Assembly (NCBI GenBank): GCA_938028465.1
Contig: CALJAA010000046.1
Span: 1-39,874 of the forward strand
From: an uncultured Granulosicoccaceae bacterium
GTDB lineage: Bacteria; Pseudomonadota; Gammaproteobacteria; Granulosicoccales; Granulosicoccaceae
Reading direction: 5' to 3'
DNA length: 39,874 nucleotides
Both the position numbers and the translations under genes were made by a program. Below, piece by piece: positions 16,625-25,841 of this stretch. Numbering within the stretch: position 1 is the stretch's first letter; the number at the start of each line of letters is the position of its first letter. The notes beneath the pieces were generated by a model. The model did no database searches. It was not told the DNA's origin and worked only from the letters and a program-made list of their open reading frames with translations.

Positions 16625-18933
16625 GTCATTTCCTTAGACTCCCGCGTTGGATAATAGTGATGCTGGTCTTGATGGCATCATCAACGGCATTTGCGCAAAG
16701 TGATCCAAATTCGTTTGTGGTGGCTGATATACAAGTCGAAGGTAATGAACGGATTGATCTAGGTACCATCCTCACGTACTTGCCAATACGCACACGCGAC
16801 CGCTTCAGTGCGGAGCGCGATAGCGCTCGTGCGCTTAAAGCGCTGTATGAGACCGGGTTGTTTGATGATGTTGTTATCAAAAGGCGTGGTAGCAATATAT
16901 TGGTTGTTGAAGTGCAAGAGAGGCCAGCGATTGGTAGTATTGAGATCAACGGCAACAAGAAGATACCCACCAGCGATTTAGAAACAAGCTTGCAACAGGC
17001 GGATATTGCTCTTGGCCGGGTTTACAACCGATCACTACTTGAAACAGTAGAAAGAGAGCTGCGCCGTGTGTATTTTAGCGTTGGCAACTACGGCAGTGAT
17101 ATCAAAATAGAAACTGAAGAGCTTGAACGTAATCGAGTTGCACTAAAGATCGACATCTCCGAAGGGTCGGTTGCAAAAATTCAGCATATCAATATTGTTG
17201 GTAATAAGTCGTTTAGCGAAGAGAAGCTGCTTAAGCTGATTAATTCTCGAGAACAATCGCCTAACCCATTTTCAAATGCTGATGAGTATTCGCAGGTAAA
17301 GCTCGCTGCTGATATTGAAACCTTACGTTCGTATTATCAGGATCGTGGTTTTATTCGTTTCGATGTTGATTCCACTCAAGTTTCAATCTCTCCTGACAAA
17401 CGTGAAATTTTTATTGTTATTAACATCCGTGAAGGCGATCGTTATCTGCTTGATGATATTGCCATTGAAGGTGCTGGTGATGATATTCCAGAGGAAGAAT
17501 TACTGAGCCTGTTAGAGGTGAAAACCGGTGATGTTTTTGCACGTAAAGACATCGTGTCTACAAGCAACGCGATAAATGATCGATTAGGAAAAGATGGTTT
17601 TGCATTTGCTGATGTTGATGTAATACCAACAATTGATGATGAAAACAAAAACGTTGATCTGACGTTTTCAATACGCCCAGGTAAACGCGTTTACGTTCGG
17701 CGTATTCGCTTCCTTGGTCAGTATAAAACACGTGATGAAGTGCTACGTAGAGAGATGCGGCAGTTTGAAGGCAGCCGATTCTCACCTGCCTTGGTAAGTC
17801 GATCACGAGTTCGTTTGCAACGTTTGCCATTTATGCAAAGCGTTAGCATTCAAACACCTCGTGTGCCTGGCTCTGATGATCAAGTTGATCTTGAAATCAC
17901 AGTGCAGGAAGGGCCGTCTGGTTCGTTTAGTGCTGGCTTAGGTTATGGCACTGATGGTTCTTCAATTAATTTAGCGTTTTCGCAAGAGAATCTATTTGGT
18001 AGTGGCCAAAGCATGCAGTTTGCATTTGATCGCTCATCAACAACTCGACAGTTATCGTTTTCAGTTAGAGATCCATACTTTACTGATGACGGTATCAGTC
18101 GTAATGTGAGAGCCTTCATTAGAGAAACCAATATTAATGACGATACCTCTACATCCCGCTTTTTAAGTAGCCAGCGTGGTGGCAGTATTACATTTGGTAT
18201 TCCGCTGAGTGAATTTTCAACGTTACGCTTAGGTGGTGGCTATGAGCGTACGGAGATCGGTATAACCGAAGATGGTACGCCTGATGACATCAGAAACTTT
18301 GTCAATGAGAATGGTGATGTTTATGACATCGCACATTTGAATTTGGGCTTTACGTTTGATACCCGTAACCGAACCGTGTTTGCAACCAGTGGTGCAGTCA
18401 ATCGATTTAACATTGAGGTGGGTGTTCCAGGTAGTGATATTACTTACTACAAAACCAGCTATTCTTTTGAGTATTTCAAACCAATTACCGATCGGTATAC
18501 GTTCTCAACGACGGTTCGAATCGATAATGGGCAGGGCACAGGTGATTTCTTAGATATACCGTTTTACAAACGGTATTTTGCTGGTGGTGTGCGTACCCTG
18601 CGCGGGTACAAAAGCGGTAGCCTAGGTCCTAAAGATTCGAAGGGTAATGCCTCAGGTGGTGATTTTCGTACCCTGGGTACAGTGGAGGTTATTTTTCCAC
18701 CGCCGTTTGTTGAAGAGCCTGGCGCGACGCGCTTGAGCATCTTTACCGACTTCGGTAATGTATTTGAAGAAATCAACACGTTTGATGCAGAAGAGTTCAG
18801 AGGGTCGTACGGCGTCGCATTTGTGTGGTTATCACCTGTCGGACCATTGACATTTAGCCTATCAAAGCCCTATAACGAAGAAGAAACAGATAAGAAAGAA
18901 CAATTTCAATTTACGATCGGATCAATTTTCTAG
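16621..18933 (+). CDS. bamA: Outer membrane protein assembly factor BamA
   Basis: BamA is the Omp85 insertase that folds beta-barrel proteins into the outer membrane. The 770-residue precursor has a signal peptide (cleavage near AFA-Q, residue 26). Five POTRA domains are recognisable by their starts at about residues 31, 103, 186, 272 and 355. A 16-strand barrel follows from about 430. The conserved loop-6 motif appears as LRGY (TLRGYKSG), and the protein ends in a C-terminal Phe as expected of an outer-membrane barrel. Start ATG overlaps the rseP stop (ATGA). skp follows, as in other gammaproteobacteria. Confidence 0.97.
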   Translation: MSHFLRLPRWIIVMLVLMASSTAFAQSDPNSFVVADIQVEGNERIDLGTILTYLPIRTRDRFSAERDSARALKALYETGLFDDVVIKRRGSNILVVEVQERPAIGSIEINGNKKIPTSDLETSLQQADIALGRVYNRSLLETVERELRRVYFSVGNYGSDIKIETEELERNRVALKIDISEGSVAKIQHINIVGNKSFSEEKLLKLINSREQSPNPFSNADEYSQVKLAADIETLRSYYQDRGFIRFDVDSTQVSISPDKREIFIVINIREGDRYLLDDIAIEGAGDDIPEEELLSLLEVKTGDVFARKDIVSTSNAINDRLGKDGFAFADVDVIPTIDDENKNVDLTFSIRPGKRVYVRRIRFLGQYKTRDEVLRREMRQFEGSRFSPALVSRSRVRLQRLPFMQSVSIQTPRVPGSDDQVDLEITVQEGPSGSFSAGLGYGTDGSSINLAFSQENLFGSGQSMQFAFDRSSTTRQLSFSVRDPYFTDDGISRNVRAFIRETNINDDTSTSRFLSSQRGGSITFGIPLSEFSTLRLGGGYERTEIGITEDGTPDDIRNFVNENGDVYDIAHLNLGFTFDTRNRTVFATSGAVNRFNIEVGVPGSDITYYKTSYSFEYFKPITDRYTFSTTVRIDNGQGTGDFLDIPFYKRYFAGGVRTLRGYKSGSLGPKDSKGNASGGDFRTLGTVEVIFPPPFVEEPGATRLSIFTDFGNVFEEINTFDAEEFRGSYGVAFVWLSPVGPLTFSLSKPYNEEETDKKEQFQFTIGSIF

Positions 18934-18956
18934 CGCATAAGGAGATGGGCGCGCAA

Positions 18957-19538
18957 ATGAGAAAACCTATGTTTGTATCCAGATTAACGGTCAGAGCACT
19001 GGCCACAGCAATAAAAAACTGCTCAATATTGAGCGTGCTTGTGCTGTGCTTGGGTGCATCAGTTGCCTTAGCAGATGAGTCATCAGCGATCGGTTTTGTT
19101 GATATCCCGTACCTAATTGATAAAGCGCCTCAAGCACTTGAAGCTGAGCAGCGTTTAGAGGCAGAATTTGCGCCTCGGCAAGCGGAGCTTGAAAGGCAGC
19201 GTTCTGAGCTCAATCAGTTGTCGAATCAATTGCTTGATGTTAGTGCAAACCTAAGTGAATCAGAGCGAAGCCAATTGGATATACAGGCACGCAGTTTGGA
19301 GCGTCGTATAAAACGCTCTGAGCAAGATTTCAGAGAAGAGCTGAACATCCAAAAAAATAATGAGTTTAAGCAAGTACGTGTTTTAGTTCTAGAAGCTATT
19401 GCTCGATTTGGGAAACAAAATGACTACGATTTAATCGTTAGTGATGGCGTATTGTTTGCCGCAAAACGAATCGATGTAACGGAACGAATACTCGAAGGAT
19501 TAATGAAAGACTTCTCTCGCTTACAGTCTTCCAACTAA
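18957..19538 (+). CDS. skp: Periplasmic chaperone Skp/OmpH family
   Basis: Skp holds unfolded outer-membrane proteins on their way to BamA. The protein has an N-terminal signal sequence with a long n-region and a hydrophobic core (ILSVLVLCLGASVALA). The mature part starts with IGFVDIPYLIDKAPQ and then forms long charged helices (about residues 55-130) typical of the Skp tentacles. I chose ATG 18957 (MRKPMFVSRL). AAGGAG at 18939-18944 directly abuts the ATG at 18945 and is better, though loosely, spaced for 18957. The first in-frame ATG at 18945 would add four residues. lpxD starts one base after its stop. Confidence 0.9.
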   Translation: MRKPMFVSRLTVRALATAIKNCSILSVLVLCLGASVALADESSAIGFVDIPYLIDKAPQALEAEQRLEAEFAPRQAELERQRSELNQLSNQLLDVSANLSESERSQLDIQARSLERRIKRSEQDFREELNIQKNNEFKQVRVLVLEAIARFGKQNDYDLIVSDGVLFAAKRIDVTERILEGLMKDFSRLQSSN

Positions 19539-19539
19539 C

Positions 19540-20544
19540 TTGAAGCTCGGCGATTTAGCAACGAAGCTTGGATTACCTTTTCATGGTGATCCAGAGCATC
19601 AAGTGTTGCGTTTTGCACCTATTGAACGTGCGAAAGCAGATGAGCTAGCCTTTGTTGTTGGTAAAAAGTTTGTAGAACAACTTCGTTCATGCCAAGCAGG
19701 TGCTGTGATAGTACCATCGCAGATGCTAGAAGAAGCGCCGGGTAATTGCTTGGTGTCGGATAACCCGTACGACAGTTACGCTGTCGCTTCATGGCTACTA
19801 AATCCCGAACATAAAATCCCATTGGGCGTTCATGCCTCCGCGACAGTTGCGCCAAGTGCAGCACTAGGCAATAACATTAGTATAGATGCCAACGCTGTGA
19901 TCGGTGAGGCCGTGGTTATTGGCGATGGCGTTAGTATTGGTGCAAATTGTGTGATTGGCGATAATGTTTCTATCAACAGTAACAGCCGTTTGTTTGCCAA
20001 TGTGACTATCTATCATGGTTGTACAGTAGGGCATGAATGTCGTATTCAAAGTGGTGCTGTATTAGGTGCAGAAGGTTTCGGTTATGCACGTAACAAGGAC
20101 GGCTGGAACGGAATTCATCAAACCGGTGGTGTGCAAGTAGGGGATCGTGTTCATATCGGTGCCAACACTACGATTGATCGTGGAGCAATCGATGACACCG
20201 TTATTGGTGATGGCGTTATTCTCGATAACCAAATTCAAATAGCACACAATGTCCGAATTGGTCAAAACACGGCCATCGCAGGTTGTGTTGGTATAGCTGG
20301 TAGTACCACGATTGGCGAGAACTGCCAGATCGGTGGTGCATGCAATATTGTTGGTCATTTATCGATCACTGATAACGTTGTTTTGAACGCTGCATCGTTA
20401 GTGACTCGCTCAATTGATGAAGCAGGGCGCTACAGCTCTGGTATGCCGCTACAATCAAGCAACAGCTGGAAGCGAACATTTGTATCTCTTGGTAAACTTG
20501 ACGACCTGGTGAAGCGGGTACGCCGCTTGGAACGTCAGCCGTAG
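19540..20544 (+). CDS. lpxD: UDP-3-O-(3-hydroxyacyl)glucosamine N-acyltransferase
   Basis: LpxD adds the N-linked 3-hydroxyacyl chain in lipid A synthesis. The 334-residue protein has the N-terminal uridine-binding domain (about 1-95), left-handed beta-helix hexapeptide repeats (about 98-290) and the catalytic His in QIAHNVRIG (H236). The C-terminal tail GMPLQSSNSWKR is characteristic. The start is TTG at 19540, one base after the skp stop. No in-frame ATG precedes the conserved LGDLATKLG, and no strong ribosome-binding site is visible, so translation probably depends on coupling to skp. Confidence 0.95.
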   Translation: MKLGDLATKLGLPFHGDPEHQVLRFAPIERAKADELAFVVGKKFVEQLRSCQAGAVIVPSQMLEEAPGNCLVSDNPYDSYAVASWLLNPEHKIPLGVHASATVAPSAALGNNISIDANAVIGEAVVIGDGVSIGANCVIGDNVSINSNSRLFANVTIYHGCTVGHECRIQSGAVLGAEGFGYARNKDGWNGIHQTGGVQVGDRVHIGANTTIDRGAIDDTVIGDGVILDNQIQIAHNVRIGQNTAIAGCVGIAGSTTIGENCQIGGACNIVGHLSITDNVVLNAASLVTRSIDEAGRYSSGMPLQSSNSWKRTFVSLGKLDDLVKRVRRLERQP

Positions 20545-20597
20545 CTGATCCATAGTTTGCCAACTAATGGCAAACGCAAAAAACGAGCGGAGAAATT

Positions 20598-21050
20598 TTG
20601 GAAGGTCAAGACGACATTCGTGAAATCCTAAAGTACTTGCCACATCGTTATCCGTTTTTGATGATTGATCGTGTACTGAGCTTTGAACATGAAAAATCGC
20701 TAACAGCGATTAAAAACATCACGTTTAACGAACCCATTTTCACTGGTCACTTTCCTCAGTCACCAGTATTCCCTGGCGTGCTCATTTTGGAAGCCATGGC
20801 TCAGGCATCGGCTTTGTTGGCTTTCAAAAGCTTAGGTGGATATCCGAGCGAAAAAACCCTCTACCTGTTGGTCGGAATTGATAAGGCTCGTTTCAAAATC
20901 CAAGTTGTTCCAGGGGATCAACTACACTTTTCCGTAAACGTGCTTCGCGAAAAGCGAGGTATTTGGAAATTCGAAGCAATCGCCACGGTTGACGGTAAGA
21001 CCGTCTGTACAGCCGAGGTCATGATTGCCAAAAATGAGCTAGACGATTGA
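20598..21050 (+). CDS. fabZ: 3-hydroxyacyl-[acyl-carrier-protein] dehydratase FabZ
   Basis: FabZ dehydrates 3-hydroxyacyl-ACP and competes with LpxA/LpxD for the same substrates, which is why the genes sit together. The 150-residue hot-dog fold protein has the catalytic His and Glu in [19 protein letters not shown] (H51, E65). The start is TTG 20598 with GGAG about five bases upstream. Its stop overlaps the lpxA start in TTGA. Confidence 0.96.
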   Translation: MEGQDDIREILKYLPHRYPFLMIDRVLSFEHEKSLTAIKNITFNEPIFTGHFPQSPVFPGVLILEAMAQASALLAFKSLGGYPSEKTLYLLVGIDKARFKIQVVPGDQLHFSVNVLREKRGIWKFEAIATVDGKTVCTAEVMIAKNELDD

Positions 21051-21817
21051 TACATCCTACTGCGATAGTTGATCCGAGCGCCGAGATCGCTGAATCATGC
21101 GAGATTGGTCCTTATACCGTTGTCGGTGCTGATGTCACGATAGGCGAAGGTTGTTGGGTAGGCCCGCATGTCGTGCTTAAAGGCCCAACTACCATTGGCG
21201 AAAACAACAAGATCTATCAATTTGCCTCCGTCGGCGAAGATCCCCAAGATCTAAAATACGCTGGAGAGCCAACCAGGCTCGAAATTGGCGATAACAATAT
21301 TATTCGTGAATACGCCACTATAAATCGTGGCACAGCCGGTGGTGGCGCTGTTACGCGCATTGGCAGTAACAATTTGTTGATGGCTTATATCCATATCGCT
21401 CATGATTGCCAAATTGCTAATCACACCGTGTTTTCAAATGGTGCGTCATTGGCCGGACACGTGAATGTAGGTGAGCATGCGATTTTGGCTGGTTTTGCCT
21501 GCGTACATCAGTTTTGTAGTGTTGGTGAGCACGCATTTGTTGGGCTAAATTCAGTGGCTAACCGAGACGTACCTCCGTTCATGATGGTGGTTGGTAACTA
21601 CGCAACCGCAAAGGGTATTAACAAAAATGGATTGCGTCGCCGGGGCTTTAGCGATGAGGCGATCAGTGCATTGCATCGTGCATACATGGCATTAGTTAGG
21701 CAGAAGGGCCAACGGGATGTTGCCGTCGCTGCACTAAAGATTGAGATCGAGACGTATCCTGAAGTAAAGCGATTTTTGGATTTTATCGAACACAGCGAAC
21801 GCGGCATTGTTCGCTAA
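21047..21817 (+). CDS. lpxA: Acyl-ACP-UDP-N-acetylglucosamine O-acyltransferase
   Basis: LpxA performs the first acylation of lipid A synthesis. The 256-residue beta-helix trimer protein has the catalytic His in HIAHDC (H119, equal to E. coli H125), [20 protein letters not shown] and the C-terminal helical domain with GLRRRGF. The hydrocarbon-ruler position equal to E. coli G173 is Leu (L167 in FVGLNS), which suggests an acyl chain shorter than C14. The TTG start at 21047 overlaps the fabZ stop (TTGA). lpxB does not follow in tandem but converges on the opposite strand, 10 bases away. Confidence 0.96.
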   Translation: MIHPTAIVDPSAEIAESCEIGPYTVVGADVTIGEGCWVGPHVVLKGPTTIGENNKIYQFASVGEDPQDLKYAGEPTRLEIGDNNIIREYATINRGTAGGGAVTRIGSNNLLMAYIHIAHDCQIANHTVFSNGASLAGHVNVGEHAILAGFACVHQFCSVGEHAFVGLNSVANRDVPPFMMVVGNYATAKGINKNGLRRRGFSDEAISALHRAYMALVRQKGQRDVAVAALKIEIETYPEVKRFLDFIEHSERGIVR

Positions 21818-21827
21818 TAAAAATGCA

Positions 21828-22985
21828 TCAACGCAGCATCTGAGTAATCAGGCTCGCTACATTGCTAGATGCGCCGCCTTCCCCCATTTTTTGTTTGACG
21901 AGCGTTAGCTCGTACAACATCTCTTCTCGATATTGATCATCATCTAACATCCTTAATACTTCGCTTGCGATTGCATCAGGTTGCGCTGCATCTTGAACAA
22001 ACTCTTTGACTATCGATTTACCAGAAACGATATTCACTAGGCCAATTTTGTCGATCTGAATTAAACGGCTCATTATCGCGTAGTTAATTTTATTAACGAT
22101 ATAAACAATAGCCATTGGCGTACCAAGTAGGGCCACCTCTAGTGTCGCGGTGCCTGACGCCGTGACCACTGCATTAGCTGCTCGTACCGCTAGTTGTGTA
22201 TTCGCTTCTACTACAGTAACCGGCACGCGACTGTTAAGTAAGGCCTCATCCACTGTATGCCGTTCTAAGGTGGGTGCTGTAGGTAACACAAATTGGCAAT
22301 TGGGCTTGGCTGTAGCAATTCGTTCCGCAGATTGCAACATACAAGGCAGGTTGCGACTTAGCTCGCCGCTTCGGCTTCCGGGTAGTAGTGCAACAACCGG
22401 CCTACTGGAATCTAAATTTAATTGCTTGCAAGCATCAACTGGGCTGGCTTCACAATTAATTTGATCAATCAGTGGATGCCCCACATAGGTGACGGGTATA
22501 TTGGCGTTTTCATAAAACGGTACTTCAAAGGGAAATAACACCGCCATGTGATCAACCAACTTACCAATTTTAGTAACACGTTTACTGCGCCATGCCCATA
22601 CCTGAGGGCTGATGTAAAACAGAACAGGGATGCCTAGCTTGCGTGCGTCCTTTGCAAGCTTAAGGTTAAAATCAGGGTAGTCCACAATCAAAAGTAGATC
22701 AGGGCGTCGCTCCTTTAATGCACGTTTAAGCACATTTAGCCGTTTTACAAAGCGCGGATAATTGATCAGCACATCAACTATGCCGATTACAGCTAGCTCG
22801 CGGCAATCTACGAGTAGTTCCATTCCAGTATCGGATAATTTTCCGGCGCCCATTCCAAAGCTATCGAACTTTAAGCCTGTGTGTTGTAGAGCGGCCAGTG
22901 CATGGGCTGCGTGCATGTCACTGGAGGCTTCTCCCGCGGAAACCATTATGGTTGGCTGGTTTGAAGGTGTTGCTGCGTTGCTCAT
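21828..22985 (-). CDS. lpxB: Lipid-A-disaccharide synthase
   Basis: LpxB condenses UDP-diacylglucosamine with lipid X to form the lipid A disaccharide at the inner membrane. The 385-residue GT19 protein shows SAGEASSDMHAA, DYPDFNLKLA, YISPQVWAWRSKRV, LLPGSRSGE and TASGTATLE. It is convergent with lpxA, unlike the usual tandem lpxA-lpxB arrangement, and sits 36 bases downstream of a DegT-type aminotransferase on the same strand. ATG 22985 is used; no strong ribosome-binding site is visible. An internal Met (MVSAGEASS) would be too short. Confidence 0.95.
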   Translation of the reverse strand: MSNAATPSNQPTIMVSAGEASSDMHAAHALAALQHTGLKFDSFGMGAGKLSDTGMELLVDCRELAVIGIVDVLINYPRFVKRLNVLKRALKERRPDLLLIVDYPDFNLKLAKDARKLGIPVLFYISPQVWAWRSKRVTKIGKLVDHMAVLFPFEVPFYENANIPVTYVGHPLIDQINCEASPVDACKQLNLDSSRPVVALLPGSRSGELSRNLPCMLQSAERIATAKPNCQFVLPTAPTLERHTVDEALLNSRVPVTVVEANTQLAVRAANAVVTASGTATLEVALLGTPMAIVYIVNKINYAIMSRLIQIDKIGLVNIVSGKSIVKEFVQDAAQPDAIASEVLRMLDDDQYREEMLYELTLVKQKMGEGGASSNVASLITQMLR

Positions 22986-23021
22986 GGCAATCGATATAAA
23001 ACTAACGTTTTTTAGCTAGGG

Positions 23022-24155
23022 CTAAGCGGTTACGCTTAATACACTTTTTATAATGCCAGCTATACGTTCAATTGAATCGTTATCTAGCTCTGGGTAAATA
23101 GGCAATGACATACATTGCTCACTTAGTGCTTCAGAGTTAGGGCAATGGGGTGTGGATGTGAGTAGGCCGTTGACGGCTTCTTGCTTGTGCAACGGGATTG
23201 GATAATAGATAGCTGAGGCTATCTGATTATCTTGAAGTTCCTTTTGAATCGTCACACGCTGATCGCTTAGCAAAGTGAATTGATGAAAAACTGGAATGGC
23301 ATCACCTTCGCCTGCAAATTTTAATTGAGGCAGGCTAACTGGCAAATCAGATAAGCATTCGCAGTAATGCGCAGCCACACGTCGGCGCTCACTGTTGTAG
23401 TGGTCAATTTTTTTAAGCTTGTGCCGCAGGATAGCAGCTTGGATTTCGTCCAGACGGCTGTTGTATCCGATAACGGAGTGTATATATCGTTCAGCACTGC
23501 CGTGCGATTTTAAAACTTGAAGTTTTTTAGCTAAGTCATCATCGTTGCAACTTAGCATGCCACCATCGCCAAAGCAGCCTAGGTTTTTACTCGGAAAAAA
23601 GCTAAAGGAACCAATGCTGCCGATGGTACCGGTTTGCCTGCCGTTGTGGGTTGCACCAAAGCTCTGTGCGCAGTCTTCAATGATCGTTAGCTTATGTTGT
23701 GTAGCTAAGCTCTCAATGGCTTGCATATCGCAAGGCATACCAAATAAATGCACCGGCACGATTGCACGAGTTTTGCTAGTGATAGCCGCTTCAATCAAAG
23801 CTGGGTCGATGTTGTAGCTGGCCTTGTCAACATCAACTAATACAGGCGTAGCACCGACATAGGCGATTGCTTCTACCGTGGCAATAAAGGTAAACGGGGT
23901 GGTGATGACTTCATCGCCTAGACCAATGCCTGCAGCAAGCATGGCTAGGTGTAAAGCGTCGGTGCCATTTGCACAACTTATTGCGTGCTTGGCGCCAAGA
24001 TAGTCGGCGGCTTCGCGTTCAAACGCTTGTACATTTTCGCCACCAATAAAATGAGTTTTCTCTAATACGTCAGAGATGCTGGCATTGATGTCGTTGGCGA
24101 GTTCGAGATATTGCTTTCGCAAATCGACCATTGGAATCGAAGCGAGAGAAGTCAT
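23022..24155 (-). CDS. DegT/DnrJ/EryC1/StrS family sugar aminotransferase
   Basis: The 377-residue PLP enzyme belongs to the nucleotide-sugar aminotransferase family. Motifs: ISCANGTDALHLAM, TTPFTFIATVEAI, IIEDCAQSFGA (D161 contacts the pyridine nitrogen) and the PLP lysine in FFPSKNLGCFGDGG (K190). It resembles WbpE-type enzymes that aminate a 3-keto sugar, and GnnB, which with GnnA makes UDP-GlcNAc3N for amide-linked lipid A in Acidithiobacillus. The lpxB linkage makes a lipid A or LPS role plausible, but no GnnA-like oxidoreductase is in the window. Substrate is therefore inference; O-antigen or capsule sugars remain alternatives. Confidence 0.85.
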   Translation of the reverse strand: MTSLASIPMVDLRKQYLELANDINASISDVLEKTHFIGGENVQAFEREAADYLGAKHAISCANGTDALHLAMLAAGIGLGDEVITTPFTFIATVEAIAYVGATPVLVDVDKASYNIDPALIEAAITSKTRAIVPVHLFGMPCDMQAIESLATQHKLTIIEDCAQSFGATHNGRQTGTIGSIGSFSFFPSKNLGCFGDGGMLSCNDDDLAKKLQVLKSHGSAERYIHSVIGYNSRLDEIQAAILRHKLKKIDHYNSERRRVAAHYCECLSDLPVSLPQLKFAGEGDAIPVFHQFTLLSDQRVTIQKELQDNQIASAIYYPIPLHKQEAVNGLLTSTPHCPNSEALSEQCMSLPIYPELDNDSIERIAGIIKSVLSVTA

Positions 24156-24215
24156 AGTGTTTAGGCGCTGTCCAGAGATTATTCATTCTACCGGACGAGC
24201 GCTCGCTTGGGCGGC

Positions 24216-25604
24216 TTAGGCCTTATTTCGTTGGCGCCTTGCTAGCCAGACGAAAGCTGCTATCCACAGTGCAGCACCGCCGCCCGACGAGCCACCAGCC
24301 GGTGAGGCTGGATCGCCTTTACCTTCACCGACTTCAGGCGCCTTGCTTTCGCTGGACTCACCCGTTGTACTGTTTTCGTTCAGCTCTTCCGTTGGTTCGG
24401 GCTGAGGTACTGGTGCTGCTAGCTCGCCATCATAGTTAACCGTGTTGTTCGAATTATCCGTATCACGGGTGTTGGATACCAATCGCGCAGAAAGCTCTGA
24501 AGGCTCCGCGCCATTGGGATTAACCAGTACCGTAAATTTGTTTTGAGTTTGCTCGGCGAGTGTGTCTCGCGTACAGCGTAGTTCTATACCGAATGCTTGA
24601 CACTCCCAGCCGCTGTTAGTGCTGATCGATATCCAATCAGCGGCATCGCCCAAGGTTGTTATTATCTGCAAATTGTTAGCGCCCATGGTGCCTAGGTTGG
24701 TTACATCGATATCGACTTCAACACCATTTTCAGTCGTGCTAACGTTAGTCGTGAGTGCTAAGTCGGTTTGGTACATCTGGTTAACGCTTTCGGCATCGCC
24801 TTCACTTAAAGCATCACGCTGACCAATCCTGACGTTGTCTGGCACCACAATTGTTTTCTGATTGTTGCCACTGAAGAAAAAGTCTCCATAGTGCATGATT
24901 GACCCGTAGTCATAAGGGCCGAGTTGCACGATTCCCGCGTTCAGCACATCAAAATTAAACGATTTTCCCTCAACGATATTGTCCCAATTAACGGTGATAA
25001 AATCGTCTCTGTCGGGGCGAGTGTGTTCATGGAACAGACCAATCGCATGACCGATCTCGTGAATGATACTGCCCGTTGTGCAATTATCCGATACCCAAAC
25101 CGCTTGCTGCTGTCCGATGCGGCCAACCCATGAAGCACAGCCTGCGCTAGGTTCAAAGTTGACATAGTCTTCATACTGCGCTGCGTTGTCATCGCTGCGC
25201 TCTACAAACTGAATACCGGTTCGGTCTTTCCAGTGTTGTATAGCTTCAATACTTCGCTGCTTAGAAACCGCAGTGATAGATTCATCGAACTGATAAGGCA
25301 CAACACCATCCGGCCAACGATCAACAAGCTGGCTCTGGCCTAGGCCACGAGTAGTGGATGTAATCCGACCATCGGCAAATACCTTACCTAAAACTATATC
25401 GCCTTGAGCAATCGCGTGGCCATTGATGACCACGTACTTAATTCCGTTCAGGACCCCAGTGGTGGGCACGTCCGATTCGCCATCAAACAACGCACCAGGC
25501 TGCCCTTCTAACGAGAACTGTTCTTGCGCATAGCCATTGGAGACCAGCGCCAAAGCGACGCACAATACGGCTGTACGAATGATTTGTGTATTTTCAGATT
25601 TCAC
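24216..25604 (-). CDS. Secreted astacin-family metalloprotease with GlyGly-CTERM-like anchor
   Basis: The 462-residue precursor has a signal peptide (AVLCVALALVSNGYA-Q) and a propeptide-like segment. The M12A catalytic domain carries the zinc signature HEIGHAIGLFHEHTRPDR and the Met-turn SIMHYG. A beta-sandwich resembling DUF11/CARDB repeats follows (ENGVEVDIDVTNLGTMGANN). After a Pro/Glu/Ser-rich linker the protein ends in GGSSGGG, a hydrophobic helix and RRQR, matching the pattern of GlyGly-CTERM tails processed by rhombosortase and linked to type II secretion. GTG 25604 was chosen because it gives an ideal signal peptide. The frame is open to 25790, with another GTG at 25652. It likely degrades extracellular protein. 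Confidence 0.85.
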   Translation of the reverse strand: MKSENTQIIRTAVLCVALALVSNGYAQEQFSLEGQPGALFDGESDVPTTGVLNGIKYVVINGHAIAQGDIVLGKVFADGRITSTTRGLGQSQLVDRWPDGVVPYQFDESITAVSKQRSIEAIQHWKDRTGIQFVERSDDNAAQYEDYVNFEPSAGCASWVGRIGQQQAVWVSDNCTTGSIIHEIGHAIGLFHEHTRPDRDDFITVNWDNIVEGKSFNFDVLNAGIVQLGPYDYGSIMHYGDFFFSGNNQKTIVVPDNVRIGQRDALSEGDAESVNQMYQTDLALTTNVSTTENGVEVDIDVTNLGTMGANNLQIITTLGDAADWISISTNSGWECQAFGIELRCTRDTLAEQTQNKFTVLVNPNGAEPSELSARLVSNTRDTDNSNNTVNYDGELAAPVPQPEPTEELNENSTTGESSESKAPEVGEGKGDPASPAGGSSGGGAALWIAAFVWLARRQRNKA

Positions 25605-25841
25605 GGATGCAATGCCACCGAATATTATTTTAATTATTGTTTTTCTCTTCACTACTGTTATCGGTCGTGTCCGTATACCTTGAGCGACCCAGCTAGCAGT
25701 TATCACTACTGCTATCGTCGCTGTGCGCGCCGTAACACATAGATATCGGGCGTTAGTCGACGATGGCTGGATCCTTGTGAAATGGTTCACATTGGCGTGG
25801 CCAACGTGCGAGAATCAAACACGGTACAGCTGGAGCGCCTA

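Noticed and set aside
21795-21814. GCGAAC/GTTCGC stem at the end of lpxA as a terminator between lpxA and lpxB.
   Set aside because: Only six base pairs with no U-run on either strand.
25605-25790. N-terminal extension of the astacin protein by 62 residues.
   Set aside because: It places a second hydrophobic segment ahead of a perfect signal peptide; GTG 25604 explains the sequence better.
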